Source of the DNA: Stagnimonas sp.
Lineage (GTDB): Bacteria; Pseudomonadota; Gammaproteobacteria; Nevskiales; Nevskiaceae
Assembly (NCBI GenBank): GCA_030696045.1
Contig: JAUYNO010000090.1
Span: forward strand, 1 to 64,000
Direction: 5' to 3'
Length of the DNA stretch: 64,000 nucleotides
This document shows, in pieces, positions 33,467-44,735 of this stretch. Position numbers and translations under genes: made by a program. Position 1 is the first letter of the stretch. Every line of letters begins with the position of its first letter. Below the pieces are notes generated by a model, which saw only the letters and a list, made by a program, of their open reading frames with translations, was not told the DNA's origin and did not search any database.

Positions 33467-34258
33467 CTACGGCATGTACATCCCGCCATTGGCGTCCAGC
33501 GCGGCACCAGTGACGGCGCTGGCGTAGTCCGAGACCAGGAACAACGCCGCGCGGGCGCATTCGTCGTCGGTGGGCATGCGGCCGAGCGGGATGCCGGCCT
33601 CGACCTGGCCTTTGAGCGTCTCCAGCGGAATCTTGTGCTCGCTGGCCTGCCATTCCATATAGCCCTGCACCGGCGCGCCCCACATCCAGCCCATGTGCAC
33701 GGTGTTGACGCGGATGCCACTCGGCCCCAGCTCCTTGGCCAGCCATTTGCTGCTGTTGGCCAGCGCCGCCTTCGAAGCCGCGTAGCCGGCCTCGCCCAGC
33801 GGCGGCACCTGGCGCACGGCCATGGTGTTGATCATGACGATGGCGCCGGACTTCTGCGCCTTCATCTGCGGGATCAGGGCCTGGGTGATCTGCAGCGTGC
33901 CAATGAGGTTGGTGTTGATGACGTCCTTCCAGACTTCCAGGTTGGCGGTGGAGGCGTAGTCCATGTCGCCGTGGATGAAGGCGCTGTTGACCAGGGCATC
34001 GACGCGACCGAAGGTCTTCACCGCTTCCTTCGCCAGCCGCTCGCAGTCGGCGAGTTTGGTGATGTCGGTGATGAGCTTGAGCACCTTGCAGTTCGGGTTC
34101 ACTTCCTTGACGCGCTTTTCGGCGTCGTCGAGCTTCTCGGCGCTGCGGGCGGCGGCCACCACGCCAGCGGCGCCTTCGCGCGCGGCTTCAATGGCGAGCT
34201 TCACGCCCAGGCCGGGGCCGATGCCGGATACCACGACGATCTTGTCCTTGAGCAGCAT
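33467..34258 (-). CDS. Short-chain dehydrogenase/reductase
   Basis: This is a 263-residue NAD(P)-dependent SDR. The nucleotide-binding turn is SGIGPGLG (residues 11-18), a variant of TGxxxGxG. DITK (65-68) and the N of LVNSAF (91) are in place, and the active-site pair is Y159-x-x-x-K163 (YAASK). At the position 13 residues before Tyr, where the catalytic Ser usually sits, there is Met146 (INTMAVRQ), with Thr145 next to it. This could alter or impair catalysis. Flanked by repeats on both sides, so probably its own transcript, near a sulfotransferase and DUF1214 genes. Confidence 0.87.
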   Translation of the reverse strand: MLLKDKIVVVSGIGPGLGVKLAIEAAREGAAGVVAAARSAEKLDDAEKRVKEVNPNCKVLKLITDITKLADCERLAKEAVKTFGRVDALVNSAFIHGDMDYASTANLEVWKDVINTNLIGTLQITQALIPQMKAQKSGAIVMINTMAVRQVPPLGEAGYAASKAALANSSKWLAKELGPSGIRVNTVHMGWMWGAPVQGYMEWQASEHKIPLETLKGQVEAGIPLGRMPTDDECARAALFLVSDYASAVTGAALDANGGMYMP

Positions 34259-34299
34259 GTTGTTTCTCCTCTTCTGGGTTGGCTTGTTCTTGCTTGAAG

Positions 34300-34408
34300 C
34301 CCCTCCCCCTGGCGGGGAGGGGTTGGGGAGGGGGGCGGCTTCAGTGGAGTGCGGACTCCGGTGCCGAGTTACCCCCTCCCCTAACCCCTCCCCGCAAGGG
34401 GGAGGGGG
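34300..34408. repeat. C/G-rich paired palindrome, copy 2
   Basis: Left hairpin CCCCTCCCC-CTGGC-GGGGAGGGG (34300-34322), a TTGGGGAGGGGGGCGGCTTC-type spacer, then right hairpin CCCCTCCCC-GCAAG-GGGGAGGGG (34385-34408). It lies between the sulfotransferase and SDR genes. Confidence 0.8.
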
Positions 34409-34423
34409 ATGTTCGCGCAGGGT

Positions 34424-35587
34424 TCAGACCTCGATGTACTTCTTTCGGTAGTCCGCGAAGTCACGCTTGAGCTGCTCGACGCTCAGGCCGAAGTCCTCGG
34501 GCTTGTAGTCGTGCGCGGCACGGCTGTCGCGGCTGTTCTTTTCCATCCAGGCCCGCATGGCCTGCTCGGCCTGCGGCGTGAGCGTCATGCCGAGGAAACC
34601 GTAGATGGCCTGCACCACGGCAAACGGCTGCTTCACGGTGTCGATGAAGCGCACATCGAAGAAGGGCGCGGGATTCTGTTCACGCACCGCCATGGTGTGG
34701 TGGAAGGCCTTCACCATCAGGTCGTTCCACTCGCGCCCGGCCGCCTTCGCATCCGGCGCCGCGCCGTAGATCGACCAGAGCGTGTGGATCATGCTGGCGA
34801 TGGAGGGAATGGTATCCACCGGATCGCGGTGGGTCTGGATGATCTTCGCACCCGGAAACAGCTTGAGCAGCAGCCCCATGCGCAACAGATGGTGTGGTGC
34901 CTTCAGCACCCAGCGCTCGGCCGTCACGCCGCGCTGGCGCTTCTGCCACTGCAGGAACTGCAGCATCCGCTTGAGGTACTCGTAGGTCGGCGTCTCGTCG
35001 CTGCCGTGCAGCCAGTCCATGTAGCTCGGCAGGTTGGCATAGGCATTGAAGCTGGCGCGGAAGGAATGCTCCATCAGCATCACTTCCTCGTCGGCCTGGT
35101 CGGCATCCATCGGGTGGATGGCGAGCAGCTTGGGCATGGCCTCGACCATCACCTGCACCTCGCCGCGCGCACGCTCGATGCGCTGCACGGGCTCCAGCAC
35201 GCTCTCGCCCGGGAAGGGTACCGGATAGCGCGACTCCCACCAGGGCATCGAATAGAAGCGGCTGTCGCAGGCGAGCACCCGCTGCAGCAGGGTGGTGCCG
35301 GTGCGCGGCAGGCCGACGATCACCACCGGGGCGGCGATCTGTTCCTGGGCGATTTCCGGGTGCTGCACGAACCAATGCTCAATGCGCAGGCGATTGACCA
35401 GCATCTCGACGATCTTCTGCTGCAGCAGGCCGCGACCGAAGTCAGACAGGTTCGCCTCGGTGTTGAGCGAGGCGCAGAGCCGCTCCAGGCCCGGGCGGTG
35501 ATCGGGGAGGCCGAAGTGGCTGAGGCCACCGACCTGTTCAATGGCGGCGGCTTCCAGCGCCTCCGGGGATAGCGCGCTGGCGGTCAT
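34424..35587 (-). CDS. Sulfotransferase family protein
   Basis: This 387-residue PAPS-dependent sulfotransferase-like protein has the 5'-phosphosulfate loop VVIVGLPRTGTTLLQRVLA (residues 88-106; LPRTGTT at 93-99). The 3'-phosphate region HRDPVDTIPSIASM and the WVLKAPHHLL segment fit the bacterial Sulfotransfer_3 group often found with steroid- or lipid-modifying genes. The start at 35587 overlaps the DUF1214 stop by four bases (ATGA), so the pair is translationally coupled. An APS kinase gene 13 kb away could supply PAPS. The acceptor is unknown. Confidence 0.88.
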   Translation of the reverse strand: MTASALSPEALEAAAIEQVGGLSHFGLPDHRPGLERLCASLNTEANLSDFGRGLLQQKIVEMLVNRLRIEHWFVQHPEIAQEQIAAPVVIVGLPRTGTTLLQRVLACDSRFYSMPWWESRYPVPFPGESVLEPVQRIERARGEVQVMVEAMPKLLAIHPMDADQADEEVMLMEHSFRASFNAYANLPSYMDWLHGSDETPTYEYLKRMLQFLQWQKRQRGVTAERWVLKAPHHLLRMGLLLKLFPGAKIIQTHRDPVDTIPSIASMIHTLWSIYGAAPDAKAAGREWNDLMVKAFHHTMAVREQNPAPFFDVRFIDTVKQPFAVVQAIYGFLGMTLTPQAEQAMRAWMEKNSRDSRAAHDYKPEDFGLSVEQLKRDFADYRKKYIEV

Positions 35588-36708
35588 GGTGCGAACTCCT
35601 TGCGATAGTCGGCGAGCTTGAGCAGCCGCGTGCGGGGATGGATCTTTTCCTGCGCGCCCACCCAGCGGAAGCACCAGGTGCCCTCGTGATGGCCGGCGGT
35701 TTCCAGCCGGTTGGGGTGCCCGACATCCAGGTGCGAAAGCACCATGGTCAGGCTGCCGTCGGCGTTGAGCCTGGCCGAGTGCTGGTTGTGGCAGATGCGG
35801 TGATAGCGGTAGTCCAGCGATTCCATCCACCAGTTGCTGATCTGCAGGTTCCAGCAGCGGCAGTCCGGCACCCGCGGCAGCTCGATCAGCAGCACCTCGT
35901 CGGGGGCGAGCTGCCAGTAGGAGTGGTAGTAGAAGATGTTGGGGTCGCCGCCCACCCGCTGGCACAGCGCCTGATCGGCCGGCGGCAGCTGGTTGGGATG
36001 GGCGAGGTAGCTCTGCGCCCAGTTGGCGAACAGGGTCGCCGTGCCCTCGACGAAGCGCGCGGCATTACCCAGGCCCTGCTCGATGCGCTCCGACGACAGC
36101 GGCCGTGGCGCAACGCCGCTGCCGATGCGGGTGATGCTCATCAGCGCCGGCTGTTCGACTTTGCGGTCGTTGAAAGTCTGGCGGACGATCACCGCGTTGC
36201 TGGCCGGCTCGATGCGCAGCCAGTTGCCGACGCCGGGCGGGCGCTCGGCGCTGAGCAGGATCTCGAAGCGGCCCTCGGCGTCGGTGACCAGGCTGTTGGC
36301 GTCGATGAAGCCGGTCTGTTCCATCTTGCCGTCGGTCTCGTAGCCGCCCTTCTGGCTGCCGATGGTGAGATAGGCGACCGTGCCGCGCTGGCCCTGGATA
36401 CGGTACTGGTTGGCGCCGTTGATCTTGGCGAACAGGTACTTGTTGTCGGGATTGTCGGCGCCGATCTTGCCGGTCTCGTGCGAGGGCAGGAAGAAGCCGG
36501 GGAAATCCGGATCGGCGAATTCCAGGTGCATTTCCAGGCCGATGCGCAGCAGCCGCGACAGATAGCGCCAGCCCTCGGCGCGGGTCAGCTCATCGGCGGG
36601 TGCTTCCGGCCGCAGCACCTGCTGGCCGGCGCGCTTGAGCGTGTCGCAGAACTCGTTCCAGACCTCACCGCTGATAACCCGGCCCTGCGCCTTGTCGTCG
36701 AGCGCCAT
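35584..36708 (-). CDS. DUF1214 domain protein, paralogue 2
   Basis: The 374-residue soluble protein starts at MALDDKAQGRVISGEVW. C-terminal DUF1214 region: GGDPNIFYYHSYWQLAPDEVLLIELPRVPDCRCWNLQISNWWMESLDYRYHR, then HSARLNADGSLTMVLSHLDVGHPN. The N-terminal region shares FADPDFPGFFLPS, NPDNKYLFAKI and RGTVAYLTIG with paralogue 1. Its coupling to the sulfotransferase suggests the two handle the same substrate; a role in binding or presenting a hydrophobic ligand is possible but not shown. A C/G-rich repeat lies upstream. Confidence 0.86.
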   Translation of the reverse strand: MALDDKAQGRVISGEVWNEFCDTLKRAGQQVLRPEAPADELTRAEGWRYLSRLLRIGLEMHLEFADPDFPGFFLPSHETGKIGADNPDNKYLFAKINGANQYRIQGQRGTVAYLTIGSQKGGYETDGKMEQTGFIDANSLVTDAEGRFEILLSAERPPGVGNWLRIEPASNAVIVRQTFNDRKVEQPALMSITRIGSGVAPRPLSSERIEQGLGNAARFVEGTATLFANWAQSYLAHPNQLPPADQALCQRVGGDPNIFYYHSYWQLAPDEVLLIELPRVPDCRCWNLQISNWWMESLDYRYHRICHNQHSARLNADGSLTMVLSHLDVGHPNRLETAGHHEGTWCFRWVGAQEKIHPRTRLLKLADYRKEFAP

Positions 36709-36793
36709 CGCCCCTCTCCTCGTGCACACAGGCCTGCACGGTAGAGGTGGCGCGCGGTGGCGCCTTCACCTGTTTGAGGGAGATTGGTTTTAT

Positions 36794-36896
36794 CCCCTCC
36801 CCCTTGCGGGGAGGGTTAGGGAGGGGGGCGCTTCCTTCAGAGCAAGTACTCCGATGCAACAGCCCCCTCCCCTACCCCTCCCCGCAAGGGGGAGGG
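36794..36896. repeat. C/G-rich paired palindrome, copy 3
   Basis: Left hairpin CCCCTCCCCCTTGCGGGGAG (36794 on), TTAGGGAGGGGGGCG spacer, and right hairpin CCCCTCCCC-GCAAG-GGGGAGGG (36875-36896). It separates the two-component genes from the DUF1214-sulfotransferase operon. Confidence 0.8.
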
Positions 36897-36907
36897 AAAG
36901 AAAAGGA

Positions 36908-37858
36908 TCACGCGCGGCCGACCACCCAGGAGCGCAGCGAGCGGATACGGTCGAGGAATTTGCTGGTCGGCGGCGGCGCCGCGCCGGGCGCCGGCTCGGG
37001 CTGCCTCTCGACCTCGTAGCGCTGGTGCAGGATCGGGTTCTGCGCCAGCCGCTGGTGCTGCTTGTGGGCGGAGTTGACGGTGATGCGGCAGGCGACGTCC
37101 TGGATCGGCTTGGTGATCAGCCGGTATATCTGCCCCTGGTTTATCAGCTCGATGGCGGCACCGGCATCGGCGCGCTCGGTCAGGATCACCGACACCAGTT
37201 CCGGGTGGTGCTGCTTGAGGGTGCCGATCAGCGATACCACGGGATGGTCCTGCACCCGGGTCTCGGAGATCACCACGCCGATGCGTTCCTGCTCCAGCCG
37301 ATTGACGGCGTCGTCCATGCTGGTGGCACCGAACACCTTGTAGCTGTCGCCGAGGATGCTCTGGATGCGCCCGGCCATGTCGGGATCGTCGTCGAGCACC
37401 AGGATGCCGGGGGCGTCGTCATTGGCGGCCGCCATGCCGGTGATCGGCTCCGGCAGATTGCCCACCGCGAGGCTGGCCTTGGCGGCGGCGGCGGCATTGG
37501 CGACAGTGGTGGACAGCACCTCGTTGGACCAGGGCTTGTTGACGAAGCGGAAGATCTCGCCGTCGTTGACCGAGCCGATGATGGCATTGAGATCGGAGTA
37601 GCCGGTGAGCAGGATGCGCATCGCGTGCGGGTTCAGCTCGCGCGCAGCGCGCAGCAGCTCGATGCCGGTCATGCCGGGCATGCGCTGATCGCTGACGATC
37701 ACGTCCACCGGCTGGCTCTTGAGCAGCTCCAGCGCCTGCGGCCCGCCTTCGGCGAAATAGACCTCGTAGCTGTTGCGGAACAGCATGCGCATGGTGGTGA
37801 GCACGCGCGGTTCGTCGTCGACGAACAGCACGCGGGGCTTGGCGGCAGGCAGGTTCAT
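36908..37858 (-). CDS. Double-receiver response regulator, second receiver has Glu for Asp
   Basis: The 316-residue protein has two CheY-like receiver domains and no output domain. Receiver 1 (8-125) has the acid pair DDE (14-16), phosphoacceptor Asp57 in VSDQRMPG, Thr in LLTGYSD, and Lys in NKPW. Receiver 2 (150-270) has DDDP (156-159), but the phosphoacceptor position is Glu199 (VISETRV), and a late TKP is present. It is co-transcribed 10 bp after the histidine kinase at 37869. The Glu may mimic the phosphorylated state. Output is probably by protein contact. Confidence 0.88.
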   Translation of the reverse strand: MNLPAAKPRVLFVDDEPRVLTTMRMLFRNSYEVYFAEGGPQALELLKSQPVDVIVSDQRMPGMTGIELLRAARELNPHAMRILLTGYSDLNAIIGSVNDGEIFRFVNKPWSNEVLSTTVANAAAAAKASLAVGNLPEPITGMAAANDDAPGILVLDDDPDMAGRIQSILGDSYKVFGATSMDDAVNRLEQERIGVVISETRVQDHPVVSLIGTLKQHHPELVSVILTERADAGAAIELINQGQIYRLITKPIQDVACRITVNSAHKQHQRLAQNPILHQRYEVERQPEPAPGAAPPPTSKFLDRIRSLRSWVVGRA

Positions 37859-37868
37859 CAGATTTCTC

Positions 37869-39668
<1,800 letters not shown>

Positions 39669-39772
39669 TCCTCTCCTTCGCCGGCCCGCTCTTGGGGAGG
39701 GTGGCCGACGTCACGCTGGTTGCTCGCGTCCCGGGGCCTGTGCTGATCAGAGCTGACCCGGTCGTCGTAATT

Positions 39773-39803
39773 TATGTACTTTGACGCAGGATTTACGAGT
39801 CAA
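39773..39803 (-). promoter_or_regulatory. Weak promoter candidate for the 37869-39668 kinase
   Basis: In an AT-rich island on the minus strand TTGACT (39803-39798) and TACATA (39778-39773) are spaced by 19 bp, slightly long for a sigma-70 promoter. It is the only AT-rich stretch in the 180-bp gap between the two kinase-regulator pairs. Confidence 0.35.
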
Positions 39804-39848
39804 ACCTCCTACGCCTCGTCCACTTGAACGAGGTCAGCCGGACCAGTC

Positions 39849-40811
39849 TCAAGCCCGCCCACCCGCCCAGCTGCGCAGCGAGCGGATCCGGTCCAGCAGG
39901 CGCAGGGCCGGCGGCGGCGCGGCCGAGGGGGGCGGTGGCGCGGCGCGCTCGACCTGGTAGCGCTGGTGCAAGATCGGGTTCTGCGCCAGCCGCTGGTGCT
40001 GCTTGTGGGCGGAGTTGACGGTGAACCTGCAGGCAACGTCCTCTATCGGCATGGTGATCAGCCGGTAGATCTGCCCCTGGATGATCAACTCGATGGCGGC
40101 ACCGGCGTCGGCGCGCTCGGTCAGGATCACCGACACCAGCTCCGGGTGGTGCTGCTTGAGAGTGCCGATCAGCGATACCACGGGGTGGTTCTGCACCCGG
40201 GTATCGGAAATCACCACGCCGATGTGCTCCTGCTCCAGGCGGAACACCGCCTCGTCCATGCTGCTGGCGCCGAACACCTTGTAGCTGTCGCCGAGGATGG
40301 CCTGAATCTTGGGCGCGACCCGGGGATCATCGTCCATCACCAGCACCCCGGGCGCGTCGGCGCCCGGCGCCGGCGCCGGCGGCTCCGGCTGCTGCGCCAC
40401 TGCCTGGCTGGCCTTGGCGGCCTCGGCAGCGGCGGCGACGGTGGCCGCCAGCACGTCGTTGTCCCAGGGCTTGCTGACGAAGCGGAAGATCTCGCCCTCG
40501 TTCACCGAGCCGATGATGGAGTTGAGGTCGGAGTAGCCGGTCAGCAGGATGCGCATCGCGTGCGGATTCAGCTCGCGCGCCGCGCGCAGGAACTCGAAGC
40601 CGGACATGCCCGGCATGCGCTGGTCGCTGACGATCACGTCGACGCTCTGCGCGCCCAGGAACTCCAGGCCCTTGGCGCCGCTTTCGGCGAAGGACATCTC
40701 GTACTGGCCGCGGAACTGCATGCGCATGCTGGTCAGCACCCGCGGCTCGTCGTCGACGAACAGGACCCGCGACTTGGCGCTGGCGGTGCCGCCCAGGGTG
40801 GCGATGGTCAT
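39849..40811 (-). CDS. Double-receiver response regulator
   Basis: The 320-residue paralogue of the regulator at 36908 has receiver 1 at 14-130 (DDE at 20-22, Asp63 in VSDQRMPG, TGYSD, SKPW) and receiver 2 at 155-275 (DDDP, Asp203 in VISDTRV). Here both phosphoacceptor Asp are present, unlike the paralogue with Glu199. No DNA-binding or enzymatic output domain. The C-terminal ~45 residues (HQRLAQNPILHQRYQVER, then a Pro-rich stretch and LLDRIRSLRSWAGGR) are shared with the paralogue and may be the output surface. It follows its kinase by 9 bp. Confidence 0.88.
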   Translation of the reverse strand: MTIATLGGTASAKSRVLFVDDEPRVLTSMRMQFRGQYEMSFAESGAKGLEFLGAQSVDVIVSDQRMPGMSGFEFLRAARELNPHAMRILLTGYSDLNSIIGSVNEGEIFRFVSKPWDNDVLAATVAAAAEAAKASQAVAQQPEPPAPAPGADAPGVLVMDDDPRVAPKIQAILGDSYKVFGASSMDEAVFRLEQEHIGVVISDTRVQNHPVVSLIGTLKQHHPELVSVILTERADAGAAIELIIQGQIYRLITMPIEDVACRFTVNSAHKQHQRLAQNPILHQRYQVERAAPPPPSAAPPPALRLLDRIRSLRSWAGGRA

Positions 40812-40820
40812 GGCGTGGTC

Positions 40821-42689
<1,869 letters not shown>

Positions 42690-42885
42690 ATCCGCCCCTC
42701 AAGTCTGTTTGCGCCATATCGTCGCGCCGGGAACCCGAATCGCGGACCGCCAAAAGGACGGTCCAAAACGGGACTGCGGCTGACGGCTTTGTCAGTGTTC
42801 AGCAAAAACTCCGCCAAACGAGGGATTCGGCCGGGCCGGGTTCCCCGCAGATTGGGCGGTAATCGAATGTCCAGAGACTAACGCC

Positions 42886-43380
42886 GTGACGACCGTCGAA
42901 CTCGAACAACGCCTGCAAGCCCTTGAAGACATTGATGCTATTCGCAGTCTGAAAGCCCATTACCTGGCCTGTTGCGACGCCAAGGACCCGCTCGGCATGC
43001 GCGCCTGCTTCGCGGATGGGCCGGTGGCGATCGACTACGGCGTGGTCGGCAAGTTCGAATCCGCCGAGCCGCTGGTGGAAATTTTCAAGCAGATCGGCTG
43101 CCACCCGCACATGGTGGAGATGCATCACGGCGTCAATCCGCGCATCAAGCTGCTAGGCCCGGGCAAGGCCGAGGGCCTCTGGGGTCTGCACTACCAGCTG
43201 ATCAATACCAACGACAACACCCTGACCCAGCTCGGCGCCTATTACGAGGACGCCTATGTGAAGACAGCGGCCGGCTGGAAGATCAGCGCCACCAAGTGCG
43301 TGGTGACCTCCACCCTGGTGCTGAAGCTGGGCGCGGAGGCCACGGCGGCGCTGGTAATCGGGCGTGTTGCCGCCGGCTGA
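42886..43380 (+). CDS. SnoaL-like (NTF2 fold) protein
   Basis: This 164-residue protein starts with GTG at 42886. The N-terminal helix pair LEQRLQALEDIDAIRSLKAHYLACCDAKDP leads into the curved sheet of the SnoaL_4-like group (MRACFADGPVAIDYG, HHGVNPRIKLLGPGKAEGLWGLHYQLIN, LTQLGAYYEDAYVKTAAGWKI). The family includes isomerases, hydratases and ring-hydroxylating-dioxygenase-like folds. It is followed after 41 bp by an acyl-CoA dehydrogenase on the same strand, which hints at a role in degrading a CoA-activated ring or chain. Exact reaction unknown. Confidence 0.82.
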   Translation: MTTVELEQRLQALEDIDAIRSLKAHYLACCDAKDPLGMRACFADGPVAIDYGVVGKFESAEPLVEIFKQIGCHPHMVEMHHGVNPRIKLLGPGKAEGLWGLHYQLINTNDNTLTQLGAYYEDAYVKTAAGWKISATKCVVTSTLVLKLGAEATAALVIGRVAAG

Positions 43381-43421
43381 CGTATCGTTGTTGCCCCTTT
43401 TTCAGCCTGGACTTTCCCACC

Positions 43422-44603
43422 ATGAACGCCCGCGTCCCGCCCCCGAACGCCGCCTATGTGTCGCCCTGGATGGACTCCGATCTGGAGCTGTTCCGCGACA
43501 ACGTCTCCCGTTTCGTTGAAACCGAAGTGGTGCCGCACGACGAACACTGGCGCAAGCAGAACCACGTCGGCCACGAGATCTGGCGCAAGATGGGCGAGCA
43601 GGGCTTCCTCTGCCTCGACATCCCGGCCGAATACGGCGGCGCCGGCGGCGACTTCCGCCACGAGGCGGTGGTGTACGAAGAACTGCTGCGCCGTGGCGTG
43701 TCCGGGTTTGGACAGGGCGTGCACTCGATTGCCGCCCACTACGTGCTCAACCACGGCACCGAGGAACAGAAGCACCAGTTCCTGCCGCGCCTGGCCAGCG
43801 GCCAGCTGGTCGGTGCCATCGCCATGACCGAGCCAGGCGCCGGCTCCGACCTGCAGGGCGTGCGCACCAAGGCCGAACTCGACGGCGACCACTATGTCGT
43901 CAACGGCTCCAAGATCTTCATCACCAACGGCTACCTGGCCGAGTTCCTGATCCTGGTCGCGCGCACCAATACGACGCCCGGCGCCAAGGGCCTGTCGATC
44001 CTGCTGGTCGAGACCAAGGACCTGCCCGGCTATCGCTGCGGTCGCATCCTCGACAAGATGGGCATGAAGGCGCAGGACACCGCCGAGCTGTTCTTCGAGA
44101 ACGTGCGGGTGCCGGCCGCCAATGTGCTGGGCGGCAGCGGCGGCGAAGGCCGTGGTTTCATCCAGCTGATGAGCGACCTGCCCTACGAGCGCGCCATCGT
44201 CGCCCTCGGCGGCGTCGCCGCGATGGAAGGCGCAGTGGCCGAGACCGTGAAGTACGTGAAGGAGCGCAAGGCCTTCGGCAAGACCGTCGCCGAGTTCCAG
44301 AACACCAAGTACAAGCTCGCCGAGTGCGCCACCATCACCCGCGTCGCGCGCACCTTCATTGACCGCTGCATCCAGGACGTGGTCGACGGCAAGCTCGATA
44401 CCGCCACCGCCTCGATGGCCAAGTACTGGATCACCGACATGCAGCAGCAGGTGATCGACGAGTGCGTGCAGCTGCACGGCGGCTACGGCTACATGAACGA
44501 GTACCTGGTCACCCGCATGTTCGCCGACGCCCGCGTGCAGCGCATCTACGGCGGCACCAACGAGATCATGAAGGAGTTGATTTCGCGCAGCGTGCTTGGG
44601 TGA
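43422..44603 (+). CDS. Acyl-CoA dehydrogenase, long-chain type
   Basis: The 393-residue flavoenzyme makes the alpha-beta double bond in acyl-CoA. Motifs: AIAMTEPGAGSDLQGVRT (131-149), FITNGYLAEFLILVART, and CVQLHGGYGYMNEYLV. The final YGGTNEIMKELI lacks the Glu of the medium-chain YEGT motif; instead Glu256 in PYERAI sits where long-chain and isovaleryl enzymes carry their catalytic base. The electron acceptor (ETF) is not in the window. It probably forms an operon with the SnoaL-like gene upstream. Confidence 0.93.
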   Translation: MNARVPPPNAAYVSPWMDSDLELFRDNVSRFVETEVVPHDEHWRKQNHVGHEIWRKMGEQGFLCLDIPAEYGGAGGDFRHEAVVYEELLRRGVSGFGQGVHSIAAHYVLNHGTEEQKHQFLPRLASGQLVGAIAMTEPGAGSDLQGVRTKAELDGDHYVVNGSKIFITNGYLAEFLILVARTNTTPGAKGLSILLVETKDLPGYRCGRILDKMGMKAQDTAELFFENVRVPAANVLGGSGGEGRGFIQLMSDLPYERAIVALGGVAAMEGAVAETVKYVKERKAFGKTVAEFQNTKYKLAECATITRVARTFIDRCIQDVVDGKLDTATASMAKYWITDMQQQVIDECVQLHGGYGYMNEYLVTRMFADARVQRIYGGTNEIMKELISRSVLG

Positions 44604-44617
44604 GGCGACGCGCTTTC

Positions 44618-44706
44618 GCGAGCACTGCTCGCGGCGGCGCCGAACGCCCGGACATGGATGTCCGGGCCGGGGGTCGGAATAGTCGCGAGGTCGCGCCAGG
44701 GACGGC
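44618..44706. repeat. Dispersed palindromic repeat, copy B
   Basis: Matches copy A at 12023-12116: a GCGAGCACTGCTCGC hairpin, CCGAACG, then CCCGGACATGGATGTCCGGG (the CATGGATG core with compensating stem changes), GGTCGG, and the identical 18-bp end GGTCGCGCCAGGGACGGC. It lies between the acyl-CoA dehydrogenase and MFS genes. Confidence 0.75.
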
Positions 44707-44735
44707 CTCGCTGAACTCCCTCCAACGGGGCCGGC

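Noticed and set aside
31412-36708. Toxin-antitoxin or phage-defence island
   Set aside because: The accessory region lacks nucleases, restriction enzymes, TIR, reverse transcriptase or small toxin genes; the content is metabolic.
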